Assembly (NCBI RefSeq): GCF_005217615.1
Contig: NZ_SZNK01000001.1
Location: forward strand, 639,501-703,500
DNA: 64,000 bases
Direction: 5' to 3'
From: Brevibacillus antibioticus
GTDB taxonomy: Bacteria; Bacillota; Bacilli; Brevibacillales; Brevibacillaceae
Positions 9,112 to 17,597 of this stretch are shown here, one piece after another. Positions within the stretch are counted from its first letter, which is position 1. Every line of letters begins with the position of its first letter. The notes beneath the pieces are model-generated. The model did no database searches. It was not told the origin of the DNA and worked only from the letters and a program-made list of their open reading frames with translations. The position numbers and the translations under genes were made by a program.

Positions 9112-9585
9112 TTACTTCTTTTTCCACTGTCCAAAAATTTCATCCACATCAAGCAGCATGATTAGCTTGTCGTTCAGTCGGGCAATGCCGTGCAAATACT
9201 TGCCCTCTACACCAGCGATAATGGGTGGTGCAGGCTCGATCAAGTTTTGTGGAATATTCATGACCTCAGAGACCGCATCCACGATAATCCCGATGTTCAA
9301 CCCGTCCATCTGCAAATCGACAAAACGAGTATCATCCGTTTCTTCCATAGGTTCCAAATCAAACATTTTCCGCAAGTTGATTATTGGTAAGATCCGCCCA
9401 CGCAGATCAATGACTCCTTCGACATAAGGTGGAGATTTTGGAAAACGTGTAATGGGCAGTGGCTTGATAATCTCACGTACGAGTGAAATTGACAGTCCAT
9501 AATATTCATTCCCCATTTTAAACAAAATCTGTTGGTCAACAGCTACTTCTGCCTCCGAATCATTGCTTCTCTTCGTCAATTCCAT
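9112..9585 (-). CDS. cheW: CheW-like chemotaxis coupling protein
   Basis: A 157-residue single CheW domain, the adaptor that links chemoreceptors to CheA kinase. Family hallmarks are visible: NEYYGLSISLVREII near residue 28, then GVIDLRGRILPIINLRKMF near residue 58, and the C-terminal GIARLNDKLIMLLDVDEIF. The ATG at 9585 was chosen because it lies 9 bases after AGAGGA; two upstream ATGs are too close to that site. No other chemotaxis genes are nearby, so it is a stand-alone copy. Confidence 0.9.
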   Translation of the reverse strand: MELTKRSNDSEAEVAVDQQILFKMGNEYYGLSISLVREIIKPLPITRFPKSPPYVEGVIDLRGRILPIINLRKMFDLEPMEETDDTRFVDLQMDGLNIGIIVDAVSEVMNIPQNLIEPAPPIIAGVEGKYLHGIARLNDKLIMLLDVDEIFGQWKKK

Positions 9586-9692
9586 GTGCATCATTCCTCT
9601 CCGAACCGCTTTCCATGTCTTTACCCATATTGTACCATGGGCAAACCTATTCAGGACGTTTTTTTGTGACAGGCAAAGACTTATGAAAAAGA

Positions 9693-9731
9693 ACAGACCG
9701 ACAAGCGCCAGGCTCGTCGGTCTGTTTTCTT
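9693..9731 (-). terminator. Terminator for the minus-strand gene at 9734
   Basis: A 10-bp stem (ACAGACCGAC with GTCGGTCTGT) is followed on the minus strand by TTCTTTTTC. Confidence 0.7.
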
Positions 9732-9733
9732 GA

Positions 9734-10255
9734 TTATGGTTCACGAAGGTCGTTCAATGAGATTCCTTGCTCGAGTGCGAAATCAAAATCATCCACATCG
9801 TAAAATTGAACAGGCACGATATATTCCAATATCCGATCCTGATAATCAGGCTGGTCTGTGAGAAGTGGGGCCTCAAATTTCATGGCCGTCAACAATAGCT
9901 GTGTCTCTACGGGATCAAATAATTCCCCCCACATGGCGTTGTCTTCTACTTTTACGATTGTCAGGGTCACGCCGTTCGGAAAAGAAAAGGGAACCTTGGA
10001 CCATGGGGCTATCAGTCCTTTTTCCATTCGTTTGCGGTTGAATGGATCGGCAAAAAATTGGCTCATTTCTTTCATAATCCGACGGACATACTGATCATCG
10101 GCAGAATAGGGCATGATAGGTTCAGGACTCTGGATAAATTCGTCCAATTCATAGATTGTCGACGCGGGTATCAGATATTCTACTGGTTGCGATGGGACCA
10201 TCAACTCCCCGTAGATAGCCAACATGATCGCTTCTATAACGAATTGTTTCGACAT
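9734..10255 (-). CDS. Hypothetical protein, 173 residues
   Basis: This product is not recognised. It is an acidic soluble protein; the N-terminal 20 residues form a hydrophobic helix (FVIEAIMLAIYGELMV) that looks like a packed helix rather than a signal. The start is the ATG 7-8 bases after GAGGAGGG, although the open frame extends far upstream over the divergent terC region. Its own terminator follows. Codon use is like that of the neighbours. Confidence 0.65.
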   Translation of the reverse strand: MSKQFVIEAIMLAIYGELMVPSQPVEYLIPASTIYELDEFIQSPEPIMPYSADDQYVRRIMKEMSQFFADPFNRKRMEKGLIAPWSKVPFSFPNGVTLTIVKVEDNAMWGELFDPVETQLLLTAMKFEAPLLTDQPDYQDRILEYIVPVQFYDVDDFDFALEQGISLNDLREP

Positions 10256-10349
10256 TTCGACAACCCTCCTCGTTACCATCATACAAAAAATCGGGGGTAC
10301 CGTACAAGGGTGGCGAGTAGGGCTCAAAAAGTTCAGGAGGGTGCATCCT

Positions 10350-11021
10350 TTGTTTGAATCTGCTTTTTTTTCGTCGCTACTACTCATCATTACCATCAAC
10401 CTCGTATTAAGTGGAGATAATGCCGTGGTCATTGCCATCGCTTGTCGGAAGCTCCCTGTCGAACAACGAAAGCAAGCCATTTTGTGGGGGACGTTTCTTG
10501 CTATTATCGTACGTGTGATCGCTACCATTCTTGCTGTTTATTTGCTGAAAATCCCGTATCTGTACTTGATCGGCGGAGTTATCCTCCTATGGATCAGCTA
10601 CAACCTGTTACGCGAGGACGAGCGGGAGGAAGCAATCAACTCGAGTGAAGACTTGGTTCAAGCGGTCAGGACGATTGTCGTGGCAGATGTGATGATGGGA
10701 CTGGACAATGTACTCGCTATTGCGGGGGCAGCGAATGGAGATATCGTCCTCATCGTGCTCGGCCTCTTGATCAGTGTGCCTCTCATGGTTTTTGGTAGCC
10801 AGCTCATTTTAAAAGCAATGGAGCGCTTTGTATGGCTTATTTATGTTGGTTCAGGTGTCCTAGCTGTGGCAGCGGCGAATATGATTCTCATGGAAAATAA
10901 GATGCATGAGTGGATTGGAGGGAGGAGCTGGCTCGAATATGCGATCAAAATGGGGTTGGTTGGTCTCGTGTTAGTTGCGGGGTATTTGCAACGTACGAAA
11001 ACAACCGGCACCCACGAATGA
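10350..11021 (+). CDS. TerC/YjbE-family integral membrane protein
   Basis: A 223-residue protein with about seven transmembrane helices. The paired acidic motifs of the TerC family, LVLSGDNAVVIA in helix 1 and MMGLDNVLAIAG in the second half, are both present. In Bacillus such proteins export manganese in some cases; here that is only inference. The TTG start follows AGGAGGG by 8 bases. The upstream frame extension overlaps the divergent gene and was rejected. Confidence 0.88.
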   Translation: MFESAFFSSLLLIITINLVLSGDNAVVIAIACRKLPVEQRKQAILWGTFLAIIVRVIATILAVYLLKIPYLYLIGGVILLWISYNLLREDEREEAINSSEDLVQAVRTIVVADVMMGLDNVLAIAGAANGDIVLIVLGLLISVPLMVFGSQLILKAMERFVWLIYVGSGVLAVAAANMILMENKMHEWIGGRSWLEYAIKMGLVGLVLVAGYLQRTKTTGTHE

Positions 11022-11024
11022 AAA

Positions 11025-11050
11025 AACTGAGATGAATAACGAATCTCAGC
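11025..11050 (-). terminator. Terminator of the HD-GYP-like gene
   Basis: The stem CTGAGAT/ATCTCAG is followed by TTTTTT on the minus strand. It lies between two convergent genes. Confidence 0.65.
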
Positions 11051-11062
11051 TTTGTCTCAGGG

Positions 11063-12151
11063 CTATAAGGTTTTGACGATCGTCACACTCATCCATTCTT
11101 TATCGTAGAGATCGATTTCATAGGTGGTGGCTACTTCAGATCCATCTTCATTGGTTAACATACGGATCGTAGGCCGATTCACTGCCAATGGATTCACTTT
11201 GGAAACGACCCCGGTATGCCCTGTACTCAGCAATACAGTAGATGCAATTGGATAAATGGCGACGTGCTGCAGGAATAACTTGAGCAGGTCGAGGTCGAAA
11301 TAGGTGTTTCCTGTAGCGAACAAGTACTCGGTAGCATCACTCGGCGAGTAGCTTTTCCGAAACGGTCGTGGGGAAACTAAGGCATCGTAAACATCCGCGA
11401 TTGCGACGATGCGTGCATACTCGTGAATGTTTTTCTCACAGAGCTGACGGGGATATCCTGTTCCATTGTATCTTTCGTGGTGCTGAAGCGCACAGTGTGC
11501 GGAGACGACCGAGATATTATGTTGATTCCGTAAAATATTAAAGCCTTCTTCGGTATGATATTGGACACGTTGACGTTCTTCTACGCTTAACTCGGTACGC
11601 ATGGTCCAGAGCTCCTTAGGAACCTGTGTCATGCCGATGTCGAACAAAAGCGCACCAATGCCCAATTCCATCATCTGCTGCTGGTTGTAGCCTTTGGCCA
11701 TCCCTACCACACCAGACAGAACGGCGACATTGACAGCGTGGTGAAAAAGGTAACCATCCAACACGTGAAGACTGGACAGGTTGACCAAGATGTCTTTGCG
11801 ACTACTCAGGTCTTGAAAGATTTCCCGAAAAACCTTTTGAAAACTGCTCCCGAATTCAGGTGCGGACGTACGGCGCTTGATCTGCGGCTGATCCATGAGG
11901 GTGGTCATCGTTTTGTACACGGCATCCACGGCTTCTTTACGCGTCTCATCGCGGATTACATCTTCCGGCATGATATCTTCTGTATTCTTGTCTTGAATGT
12001 AAAGCGTATCAATTCCCAATTGAACAAGCCGTTCAATGTAACGGGGAGTTAATTCTACCCCGATTCCCAACAGAACGTTCCCATTCTCTTGGAACACGCT
12101 CTTGGCGATGACATCGCCCGGCTTTACCGAAGTAATATGCAATTTTCTCAC
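11063..12151 (-). CDS. HD-GYP domain protein with altered HD motif
   Basis: About 362 residues. The N-terminal 100 residues form a small domain common in HD-GYP proteins, and residues 120-300 form the HD-GYP fold that normally hydrolyses cyclic di-GMP. The GYP element is intact (HHERYNGTGYP), as are the HxxEG-like (HTEEGF) and the later DVYDA motifs. The diagnostic HDxGK is changed to FDIGM, so the metal-binding His and the Lys are lost. The enzyme may therefore be inactive, or act as a c-di-GMP receptor. The start is set at a GTG (12151), with longer forms possible. Confidence 0.8.
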   Translation of the reverse strand: MRKLHITSVKPGDVIAKSVFQENGNVLLGIGVELTPRYIERLVQLGIDTLYIQDKNTEDIMPEDVIRDETRKEAVDAVYKTMTTLMDQPQIKRRTSAPEFGSSFQKVFREIFQDLSSRKDILVNLSSLHVLDGYLFHHAVNVAVLSGVVGMAKGYNQQQMMELGIGALLFDIGMTQVPKELWTMRTELSVEERQRVQYHTEEGFNILRNQHNISVVSAHCALQHHERYNGTGYPRQLCEKNIHEYARIVAIADVYDALVSPRPFRKSYSPSDATEYLFATGNTYFDLDLLKLFLQHVAIYPIASTVLLSTGHTGVVSKVNPLAVNRPTIRMLTNEDGSEVATTYEIDLYDKEWMSVTIVKTL

Positions 12152-12306
12152 AACGAAAGCCCCAGTCCCTTTTTTGATAGAATGTAAATAGTCCTGATTT
12201 TCAGTCAGTTCGTTTAGTACCATTTTATCACAATAGAACACGGGGAGACTACCGTTGCCGAAGTACTTCGCTTAATTGTCATTTTTTTCCGTATTGAATA
12301 ACAAGA

Positions 12307-12924
12307 TTATTGCTCGGCTGCGCGATTTGAACGTGTAAACCAGCGGAATGGATTAAGTGACCAGCGAGGCTCGTAGCGGGCATAGCGCTCCTTGCGACGA
12401 GTCAAGCGCTGCTGCATAAGATCCAGTTCAAAAGTAACACGGCGCATTTCCAAGCGGAGGGACTCTTGCATTTCTTCAATGTCTGCAATCTTTTGCAGAA
12501 TGGTCGATTGCATATGATTCATAGAGGAGAGTTGAGTGAGCTCCTGCTGAAATTGGACGAGTGTCTCGTGGACTGTTATTTCCACTTCTCGCATGCCCGT
12601 TCCCAGCTTGTTTGTGGCGCTCAGCGTAACGGCGGTTTCTTCCGCACCTGCGAGTTCTTCTTCCATGAGCATTTCCTCGGGCAAACGACCTTCTTCTATC
12701 AGTTGGCGCTGAATATCTTTTAACGAGCTGTTGCCATTGTCTTTTCTTTCCTTCACTTCCTTGAGCAGTTCAAAGCCTGCTTCGCTGATCAAATAGTGAC
12801 CCTGCGGATTTTTCAGACGTTCCTGAGCAGGTACGAACAAGTCCAGCCAGTTACGCAGTGTACGAACATGCACATCAAGGCGATCAGCTACCTCTTTTGA
12901 AGCCATCCAAACTTGTACATCCAT
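12307..12924 (-). CDS. MerR-like/RacA-like DNA-binding protein
   Basis: A 205-residue protein with an N-terminal MerR-type winged helix (ASKEVADRLDVHVRTLRNWL) and a long predicted coiled coil at about residues 90-180 (MREVEITVHETLVQFQQEL onward). It ends in a basic, Trp-rich tail (RWFTRSNRAAEQ) that could touch membrane. This layout (MerR-like HTH, coiled coil, basic tail) resembles RacA, the sporulation chromosome-anchoring protein, but no pole-targeting motif can be confirmed. The ATG has an AGGAGTG site. Confidence 0.65.
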   Translation of the reverse strand: MDVQVWMASKEVADRLDVHVRTLRNWLDLFVPAQERLKNPQGHYLISEAGFELLKEVKERKDNGNSSLKDIQRQLIEEGRLPEEMLMEEELAGAEETAVTLSATNKLGTGMREVEITVHETLVQFQQELTQLSSMNHMQSTILQKIADIEEMQESLRLEMRRVTFELDLMQQRLTRRKERYARYEPRWSLNPFRWFTRSNRAAEQ

Positions 12925-13156
12925 CAGAATCACTCCTTTTTTTCCTCTCGGTATTCCCGGTGGACTCATTATAGCACCAAAATTTTCCGGGTAAGAGAGA
13001 ATCGACAAAGGTTCTAAAAACTAGTGATCTTTCGTCCGATTCGGACAGGTCGTCGTATTTTGTCAAATTTGTTAGTCTGCTCATAATGACCGGGACAGGC
13101 GCGTACATATAGAAGGAGTAAACATGTTTTTGCTCGTTGGGTGAGGAGAGGACCGG

Positions 13157-13882
13157 ATGATGCAATCTGTTTTCTGGATTGTCCTTTTGACTGCTGCCTT
13201 GGCGAGCAGTATCGGGGGACTGCTGTTATGTCTGCGTGCCTGGTCATCCGGGGCATTGTTTGCGATGATCAGTGCAGGGGCTGGGCTACTGCTGGCGATT
13301 ACGCTGCTAGATTTGATGCCACATGTCTTTTCTGACAAAAGCTTGTGGTTGATGCCATTTGTGCTCGTTGGCTTTGTTACGCTTTTTGCTTTGGAATTAA
13401 TCAGCAAGTCGAGCGGAGAGTTCGGCTCCACGGGAATGATTGGGGTCATGACGGGGTTTTTATTACATGCATTTGTGGAAGGGGTCTCCTTAGTCGCTAG
13501 CCTGCGGATGGATTCAGAAGTTGGGGTATCCGTGTTGGTGGCGATGCTGCTGCACAAAATTCCGGATGGGGTAACCATCGCTTCTCTTTTGCTGGTAGCG
13601 ACCAACTCGAGAAAGAAAGCATTTTGGGGGGCGACATCCCTTGGGATCGCGACGATTGCAGGAGCTCTTAGCTTTGGTTTTGCTGAGCGAATGTTTCCGC
13701 CGCATTGGTCTGGTATTATGCTGGCTATGACGACTGGTATTTTTTTATATGTATCCGCCAGCCATCTCGTCCCATATATCGGACAAACCAAAAAGGCACA
13801 GTACGGCGTTTATTTTGTTGGCGCGATGGCCGTATATCTGATTTTGTCTGCTTTTTTGCACGCGAGCCATTTGCATGCATAA
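13157..13882 (+). CDS. ZIP-family metal transporter
   Basis: A 241-residue protein with about eight transmembrane helices. The ZIP metal-binding helices carry HAFVEG near residue 96 and HKIPDG near residue 131, matching the conserved HxxxEG/HxxPDG pairs. This family imports Zn or other divalent metals. The C-terminus is His-rich (HASHLHA). The ATG follows GAGGAGAGGACCGG. Confidence 0.87.
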   Translation: MMQSVFWIVLLTAALASSIGGLLLCLRAWSSGALFAMISAGAGLLLAITLLDLMPHVFSDKSLWLMPFVLVGFVTLFALELISKSSGEFGSTGMIGVMTGFLLHAFVEGVSLVASLRMDSEVGVSVLVAMLLHKIPDGVTIASLLLVATNSRKKAFWGATSLGIATIAGALSFGFAERMFPPHWSGIMLAMTTGIFLYVSASHLVPYIGQTKKAQYGVYFVGAMAVYLILSAFLHASHLHA

Positions 13883-13936
13883 AAGGTCCCTTTCCTAGCC
13901 AGTCTAGTCTGAAGGAAGGGAGTGTGGACAGACAGT

Positions 13937-14089
13937 ATGAACCATCAAGAGCAAATGCAAAAGGACGATCTCTTGCAGTCACTCAATGAATTCCCGGTCA
14001 TGGGGACGTCGTTGAATCCATTGCAGGAATCGTGGGCTTCCCCTGAAGCTCTATCAGCGCTAACCGATCAGGCCGGAAGTACCGATTAA
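13937..14089 (+). CDS. Small hypothetical protein, 50 residues
   Basis: A short acidic, polar reading frame (MNHQEQMQKDDLLQSL onward) with no membrane segment. It follows the ZIP gene by about 55 bases behind a purine-rich GAAGGAAGGGAG stretch that is a little far from the ATG. It fills an otherwise empty gap before fabI. The coding call is tentative. Confidence 0.45.
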   Translation: MNHQEQMQKDDLLQSLNEFPVMGTSLNPLQESWASPEALSALTDQAGSTD

Positions 14090-14185
14090 ATGTTTTTACA
14101 CTGCCTCTCCCGTTTATTCACTCGTATCCATGGACAAGATCGGTTATAATGCAGGGGAATAAGTTGGGGAAGGGGCAGATACATA

Positions 14186-14959
14186 ATGAATACATTGTTG
14201 CAAGGAAAGAACATCGTCATCATGGGCGTAGCAAACCACCGCAGTATTGCATGGGGAATTGCGCAATCCTTACATAATGCTGGAGCGAATCTGATTTTTA
14301 CGTACCAAGGGGAGCGTCTGCGTGAAAACGTGGCGGCACTCACTGAAAAATTGGGAGTAGAGTCGCTGTTGGTAAATTGCGATGTCACCAAGGATGAGGA
14401 TGTCGAAGCGGCATTTGCTGTAATCAAAGAAAAAGTGGGCGTTATTCACGGTCTAGCGCACTGCATCGCGTTTGCGAAAACGGAAGAGCTCGAAGGCGAG
14501 TATGTTAACACTTCCCGCGAAGGATATGCACTGGCGCAAGACATTAGCGCATTCTCCCTGGTCGCAGTTGCTCGTGCTGCTCGTCCGTTGATGACGGAGG
14601 GCGGAAGCATCGTGACTTTGACTTACCTTGGCGGTGAGCGCGTGATTCAAAACTACAACGTGATGGGTGTAGCCAAAGCTGCGCTTGATGCATCTGTTCG
14701 TTATTTGGCAAACGACTTGGGCAAAGAGAATATTCGTATCAATGCGATCTCCGCTGGTCCAATCCGTACGCTTGCTGCAAAAGGAATCCGCAATTTCAAC
14801 TCCGTGCTAAAAGAAATTGAGGAAAAAGCGCCATTGCGTCGCACGATTGACCAATCGGAAGTAGGCGACACCGCTCTCTTCTTGTTCAGCAATCTCTCCC
14901 GAGGAATCACGGGTGAAATTCTGCACGTCGATGCTGGTTACAGCATTATGGGCGGCTAA
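14186..14959 (+). CDS. fabI: Enoyl-[acyl-carrier-protein] reductase FabI
   Basis: A 257-residue short-chain dehydrogenase of the FabI class, which performs the last reduction of the fatty-acid elongation cycle using NAD(P)H. The start of the Rossmann fold (GVANHRSIAWGIAQSL) is the classical FabI nucleotide site, and the catalytic Tyr-x6-Lys is present (YNVMGVAK) near residue 157. The C-terminal GEILHVDAGYSIMGG is also diagnostic. Ribosome site GGGGAAGGGG precedes the ATG. A strong terminator follows, so it is monocistronic. Confidence 0.96.
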   Translation: MNTLLQGKNIVIMGVANHRSIAWGIAQSLHNAGANLIFTYQGERLRENVAALTEKLGVESLLVNCDVTKDEDVEAAFAVIKEKVGVIHGLAHCIAFAKTEELEGEYVNTSREGYALAQDISAFSLVAVARAARPLMTEGGSIVTLTYLGGERVIQNYNVMGVAKAALDASVRYLANDLGKENIRINAISAGPIRTLAAKGIRNFNSVLKEIEEKAPLRRTIDQSEVGDTALFLFSNLSRGITGEILHVDAGYSIMGG

Positions 14960-14991
14960 CCAGAAGCAAATTTCCCGAAAAAGAATAACAG

Positions 14992-15045
14992 GCCCCCTTT
15001 TCTCGCATACTATACCCAAATGCGTGAAAGGGGGCTTGTTTTATT
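14992..15045 (+). terminator. Terminator after fabI
   Basis: A long imperfect stem (GCCCCCTTTTCTCGCAT with ATGCGTGAAAGGGGGC) is followed by TTGTTTTATT. Confidence 0.8.
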
Positions 15046-15108
15046 ATGTTTCCATTGATTACGAACATGGAAGAATTCTTGATTTATATGGGCGGCGGCT
15101 TTCAGTAC

Positions 15109-17526
15109 TTACCTGCCCATCTCGGCGATGAAGCGGGAGGTGCGGGTCTTTCGTCCGAATCGCTCTCGGGGGATACCGATACACAAGCTGTGACGGGCCC
15201 GGGTAATCGCGACGTATAAGAGACGGCGTTCTTCTTCAAGCGCACCAAAGTCGCCTTTTCGCAGCTCATCCAATGTATACTCATGAGGAAGGGCACCTTC
15301 TACCAGATCGGGCAAGAAGACGTGGTCGTATTCAAGACCTTTTGCCCGATGGATACTTAACACATGAACAGCTTCGTCCGGGAGTGGCCGCATTGTGCGC
15401 CATTCTTTTTCTTGTCGTGCCATGTGATCGATATAAGCCAAAAAATCGCTGATTGTCCCATGGCGCTTGGAAGCTGCCAGTATTTGCTGCAGCTCATCAC
15501 TCCAACGTTCCCGGCCATCTTCCCGGTCTTTCGCGCGTTTTTTCAGATAGTCGCGCAGTTTGCCATCCTCATAGATGAGCTCCAACGCCTGAGCAGGTGG
15601 AACGTCCTTGCACGCGGTGAGAATCTCATTGATTTGCTGCATGTGCTTGCGCTGATATGGTTTGAGCTGTGTCAAATGCGGGAGAACGTGCAGAATCGGC
15701 TTGTCCTCGATGATCGCTTGGCTGCGCAAGGTATTCCACATTTCGGCTGAGATGTAGAGGGTCGACAATATTTCTTTTAGTGCATCGGTATCATCCGGGT
15801 TTAACGCGAGCCGCAAATAATTCAGCGTCCAGCGAACCGTCTGGCGTTGGTAAAAGGAATCCTCCTCTTGTGTGTAATGAAAAGGAATCCCGGCTTCGCT
15901 CAGGCGCTCCAAAATGGGGCGTGCAGATTCATTGGTGCGGTACAAGATCGCGCATTCACCCAAAATGGCGCCCTGTTCACGGCGATGGATAATTTCATCG
16001 GCGATCCGGGAAGCTTGTTCTTCTTCGTCTTCCGGCTCGAATAAATAGGTGTCGCCTTCCTCACGATGAAAGGACTGACATTCCTTTGCCCAACGCTCCC
16101 GGTTGTGACCGATCAGTGAGTAGCCAAGACTGACGATCGAGGAATGGGAACGGTAGTTGACCTCGAGTGTAAATGTCGACGCCTGCGGAAAGTCTTTGGT
16201 GAAGCCCAAGATGTACTGCGGATCACTGCCGCGAAAGCCGTAAATGGACTGGTCGTCATCCCCGATGACACACAAATTGTTTTGCGGAGCGGCTAATAGC
16301 TTGACCGTCTCATACTGAATGCGATTGATATCCTGAAACTCATCGACCATCACATAGGTGATGCGTTCCTGATAACGGCGCAGAAGTCCTGGATCATCAC
16401 GCAGCATTTCGTAGCAGCCAATGAGCATGTCGTCAAAGTCAAACCAATGATGCTTTTTCTTCGTGGCCTCGTACAGTGGATAAAGCTGGATTGCGCGTTT
16501 TTCTGCATCGTTCGTTGCTTCCCGATACGCGACCTCCTGAGGGAGGATGTATTCGTTTTTCCAACGGCTGATAATGCCGAGTGCTTCAGTGATCTCTGTT
16601 TCTTTTAACGTGGCAAGGTCGTCATGACCGAGCAGTGCGCCAGTCTCGCGCATCAACCGCCATTTTTGCCAATCCTTTTTCAAGAGACGCTGCTGATCCC
16701 AGCGTTCTGGCTGGTGATGCAGGAGCATTCGGTAAAAGATGCTGTGGAACGTACCAGCAATTAGCTCACGAGCTTGTCCAGCGGGTAGCTGGCGGGCAAT
16801 GCGCTGACGGATTTCATCGGCGGCTTTGGTCGTAAAGGTCACGACCATGATTTGATTCGGCTTCACGCCCAAATCCGAGATCAAGTGAGTCGTGCGTGCA
16901 GTCATGACGCGTGTCTTGCCACTTCCGGCTCCGGCAAGGATGAGAAAAGGTCCCTCGGTAGCGTGCACCGCTTGCTGTTGTCCCGGATGCAGGGATTGAT
17001 CGCGCATTTGCTCAGCCATGTGAGAGATGGTCTTTTTCGGCATGAAGCGTTTGCGGAAAACCGGTGGCTTCGGAGCTGGCGGAGGGGGCGTCGTGCTCGT
17101 GCCAATCGTTCTCTTTTTCGGAAGGCGAAAGGAGCCGATGCTCGTTGTATTTGCTTCGTCTACGTCTATGGATGCCTCGTTGTTGTCCTTCGTTGAGAAA
17201 GCGAGTGGTTCTTTCGCGTTATCGTCGCTGTGATCCTTTTTGGCCGTAGCAGCCAAGACAGCCTGAAAGGCGGTAGCGGCCGTCTCATTAATCGCTTGTA
17301 GCGAATCGAGAGGAGCAGGACCATTTTCCGTCAGAAGCGGGCACTCTGCTCCTTCCGGATGGAAGAAATGCGGCTCAAAGCTGATGCCAGCGTGAAGACG
17401 AAGCGCTGATGCACAGGCTGGACAGCGAACCTTGTCCTGTCGGGCAGCCATGCGCCAAAACGGTATGCGGTTGTAGTTCTCAGGTAGCAACAGGATGGGT
17501 TTGTTGTCTAGTAAAGCGTAGTTCAT
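15109..17526 (-). CDS. UvrD/PcrA-type ATP-dependent DNA helicase with CoiA-like N-terminus
   Basis: An 805-residue superfamily 1 helicase. Walker A (LAGAGSGKT) is near residue 198, the DExx box VDEFQD near 400, motif III GDDDQSIYGFRG near 425, and the later VLSIHRAKGLEYDHVF and VAITRARH motifs complete the set. The first 70 residues form an extra module with CPAC and HFFHPxxxxCP, resembling the zinc-binding N-terminus of CoiA-type competence nucleases. A low-complexity linker (PPPPAPKPPV) joins the two parts. It likely works in repair or recombination. The combination is unusual compared with housekeeping PcrA. Confidence 0.88.
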   Translation of the reverse strand: MNYALLDNKPILLLPENYNRIPFWRMAARQDKVRCPACASALRLHAGISFEPHFFHPEGAECPLLTENGPAPLDSLQAINETAATAFQAVLAATAKKDHSDDNAKEPLAFSTKDNNEASIDVDEANTTSIGSFRLPKKRTIGTSTTPPPPAPKPPVFRKRFMPKKTISHMAEQMRDQSLHPGQQQAVHATEGPFLILAGAGSGKTRVMTARTTHLISDLGVKPNQIMVVTFTTKAADEIRQRIARQLPAGQARELIAGTFHSIFYRMLLHHQPERWDQQRLLKKDWQKWRLMRETGALLGHDDLATLKETEITEALGIISRWKNEYILPQEVAYREATNDAEKRAIQLYPLYEATKKKHHWFDFDDMLIGCYEMLRDDPGLLRRYQERITYVMVDEFQDINRIQYETVKLLAAPQNNLCVIGDDDQSIYGFRGSDPQYILGFTKDFPQASTFTLEVNYRSHSSIVSLGYSLIGHNRERWAKECQSFHREEGDTYLFEPEDEEEQASRIADEIIHRREQGAILGECAILYRTNESARPILERLSEAGIPFHYTQEEDSFYQRQTVRWTLNYLRLALNPDDTDALKEILSTLYISAEMWNTLRSQAIIEDKPILHVLPHLTQLKPYQRKHMQQINEILTACKDVPPAQALELIYEDGKLRDYLKKRAKDREDGRERWSDELQQILAASKRHGTISDFLAYIDHMARQEKEWRTMRPLPDEAVHVLSIHRAKGLEYDHVFLPDLVEGALPHEYTLDELRKGDFGALEEERRLLYVAITRARHSLCIGIPRERFGRKTRTSRFIAEMGR

Positions 17527-17547
17527 CAGGACACCTCGGAAACAAGA

Positions 17548-17573
17548 AGTGCCCCCTGTCGGCAGGGGACACT
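17548..17573 (-). terminator. Terminator downstream of CNNM/CorC gene
   Basis: A 12-bp stem (AAGTGTCCCCTG with CAGGGGGCACTT on the minus strand) is followed by a weak T-rich tail. Confidence 0.55.
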
Positions 17574-17597
17574 TGCCATTATGGTTGTTCTTTTTGA

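Noticed and set aside
13081..13791. 236-residue minus-strand frame opposite the ZIP transporter
   Set aside because: Low-complexity shadow of a recognised membrane protein gene.
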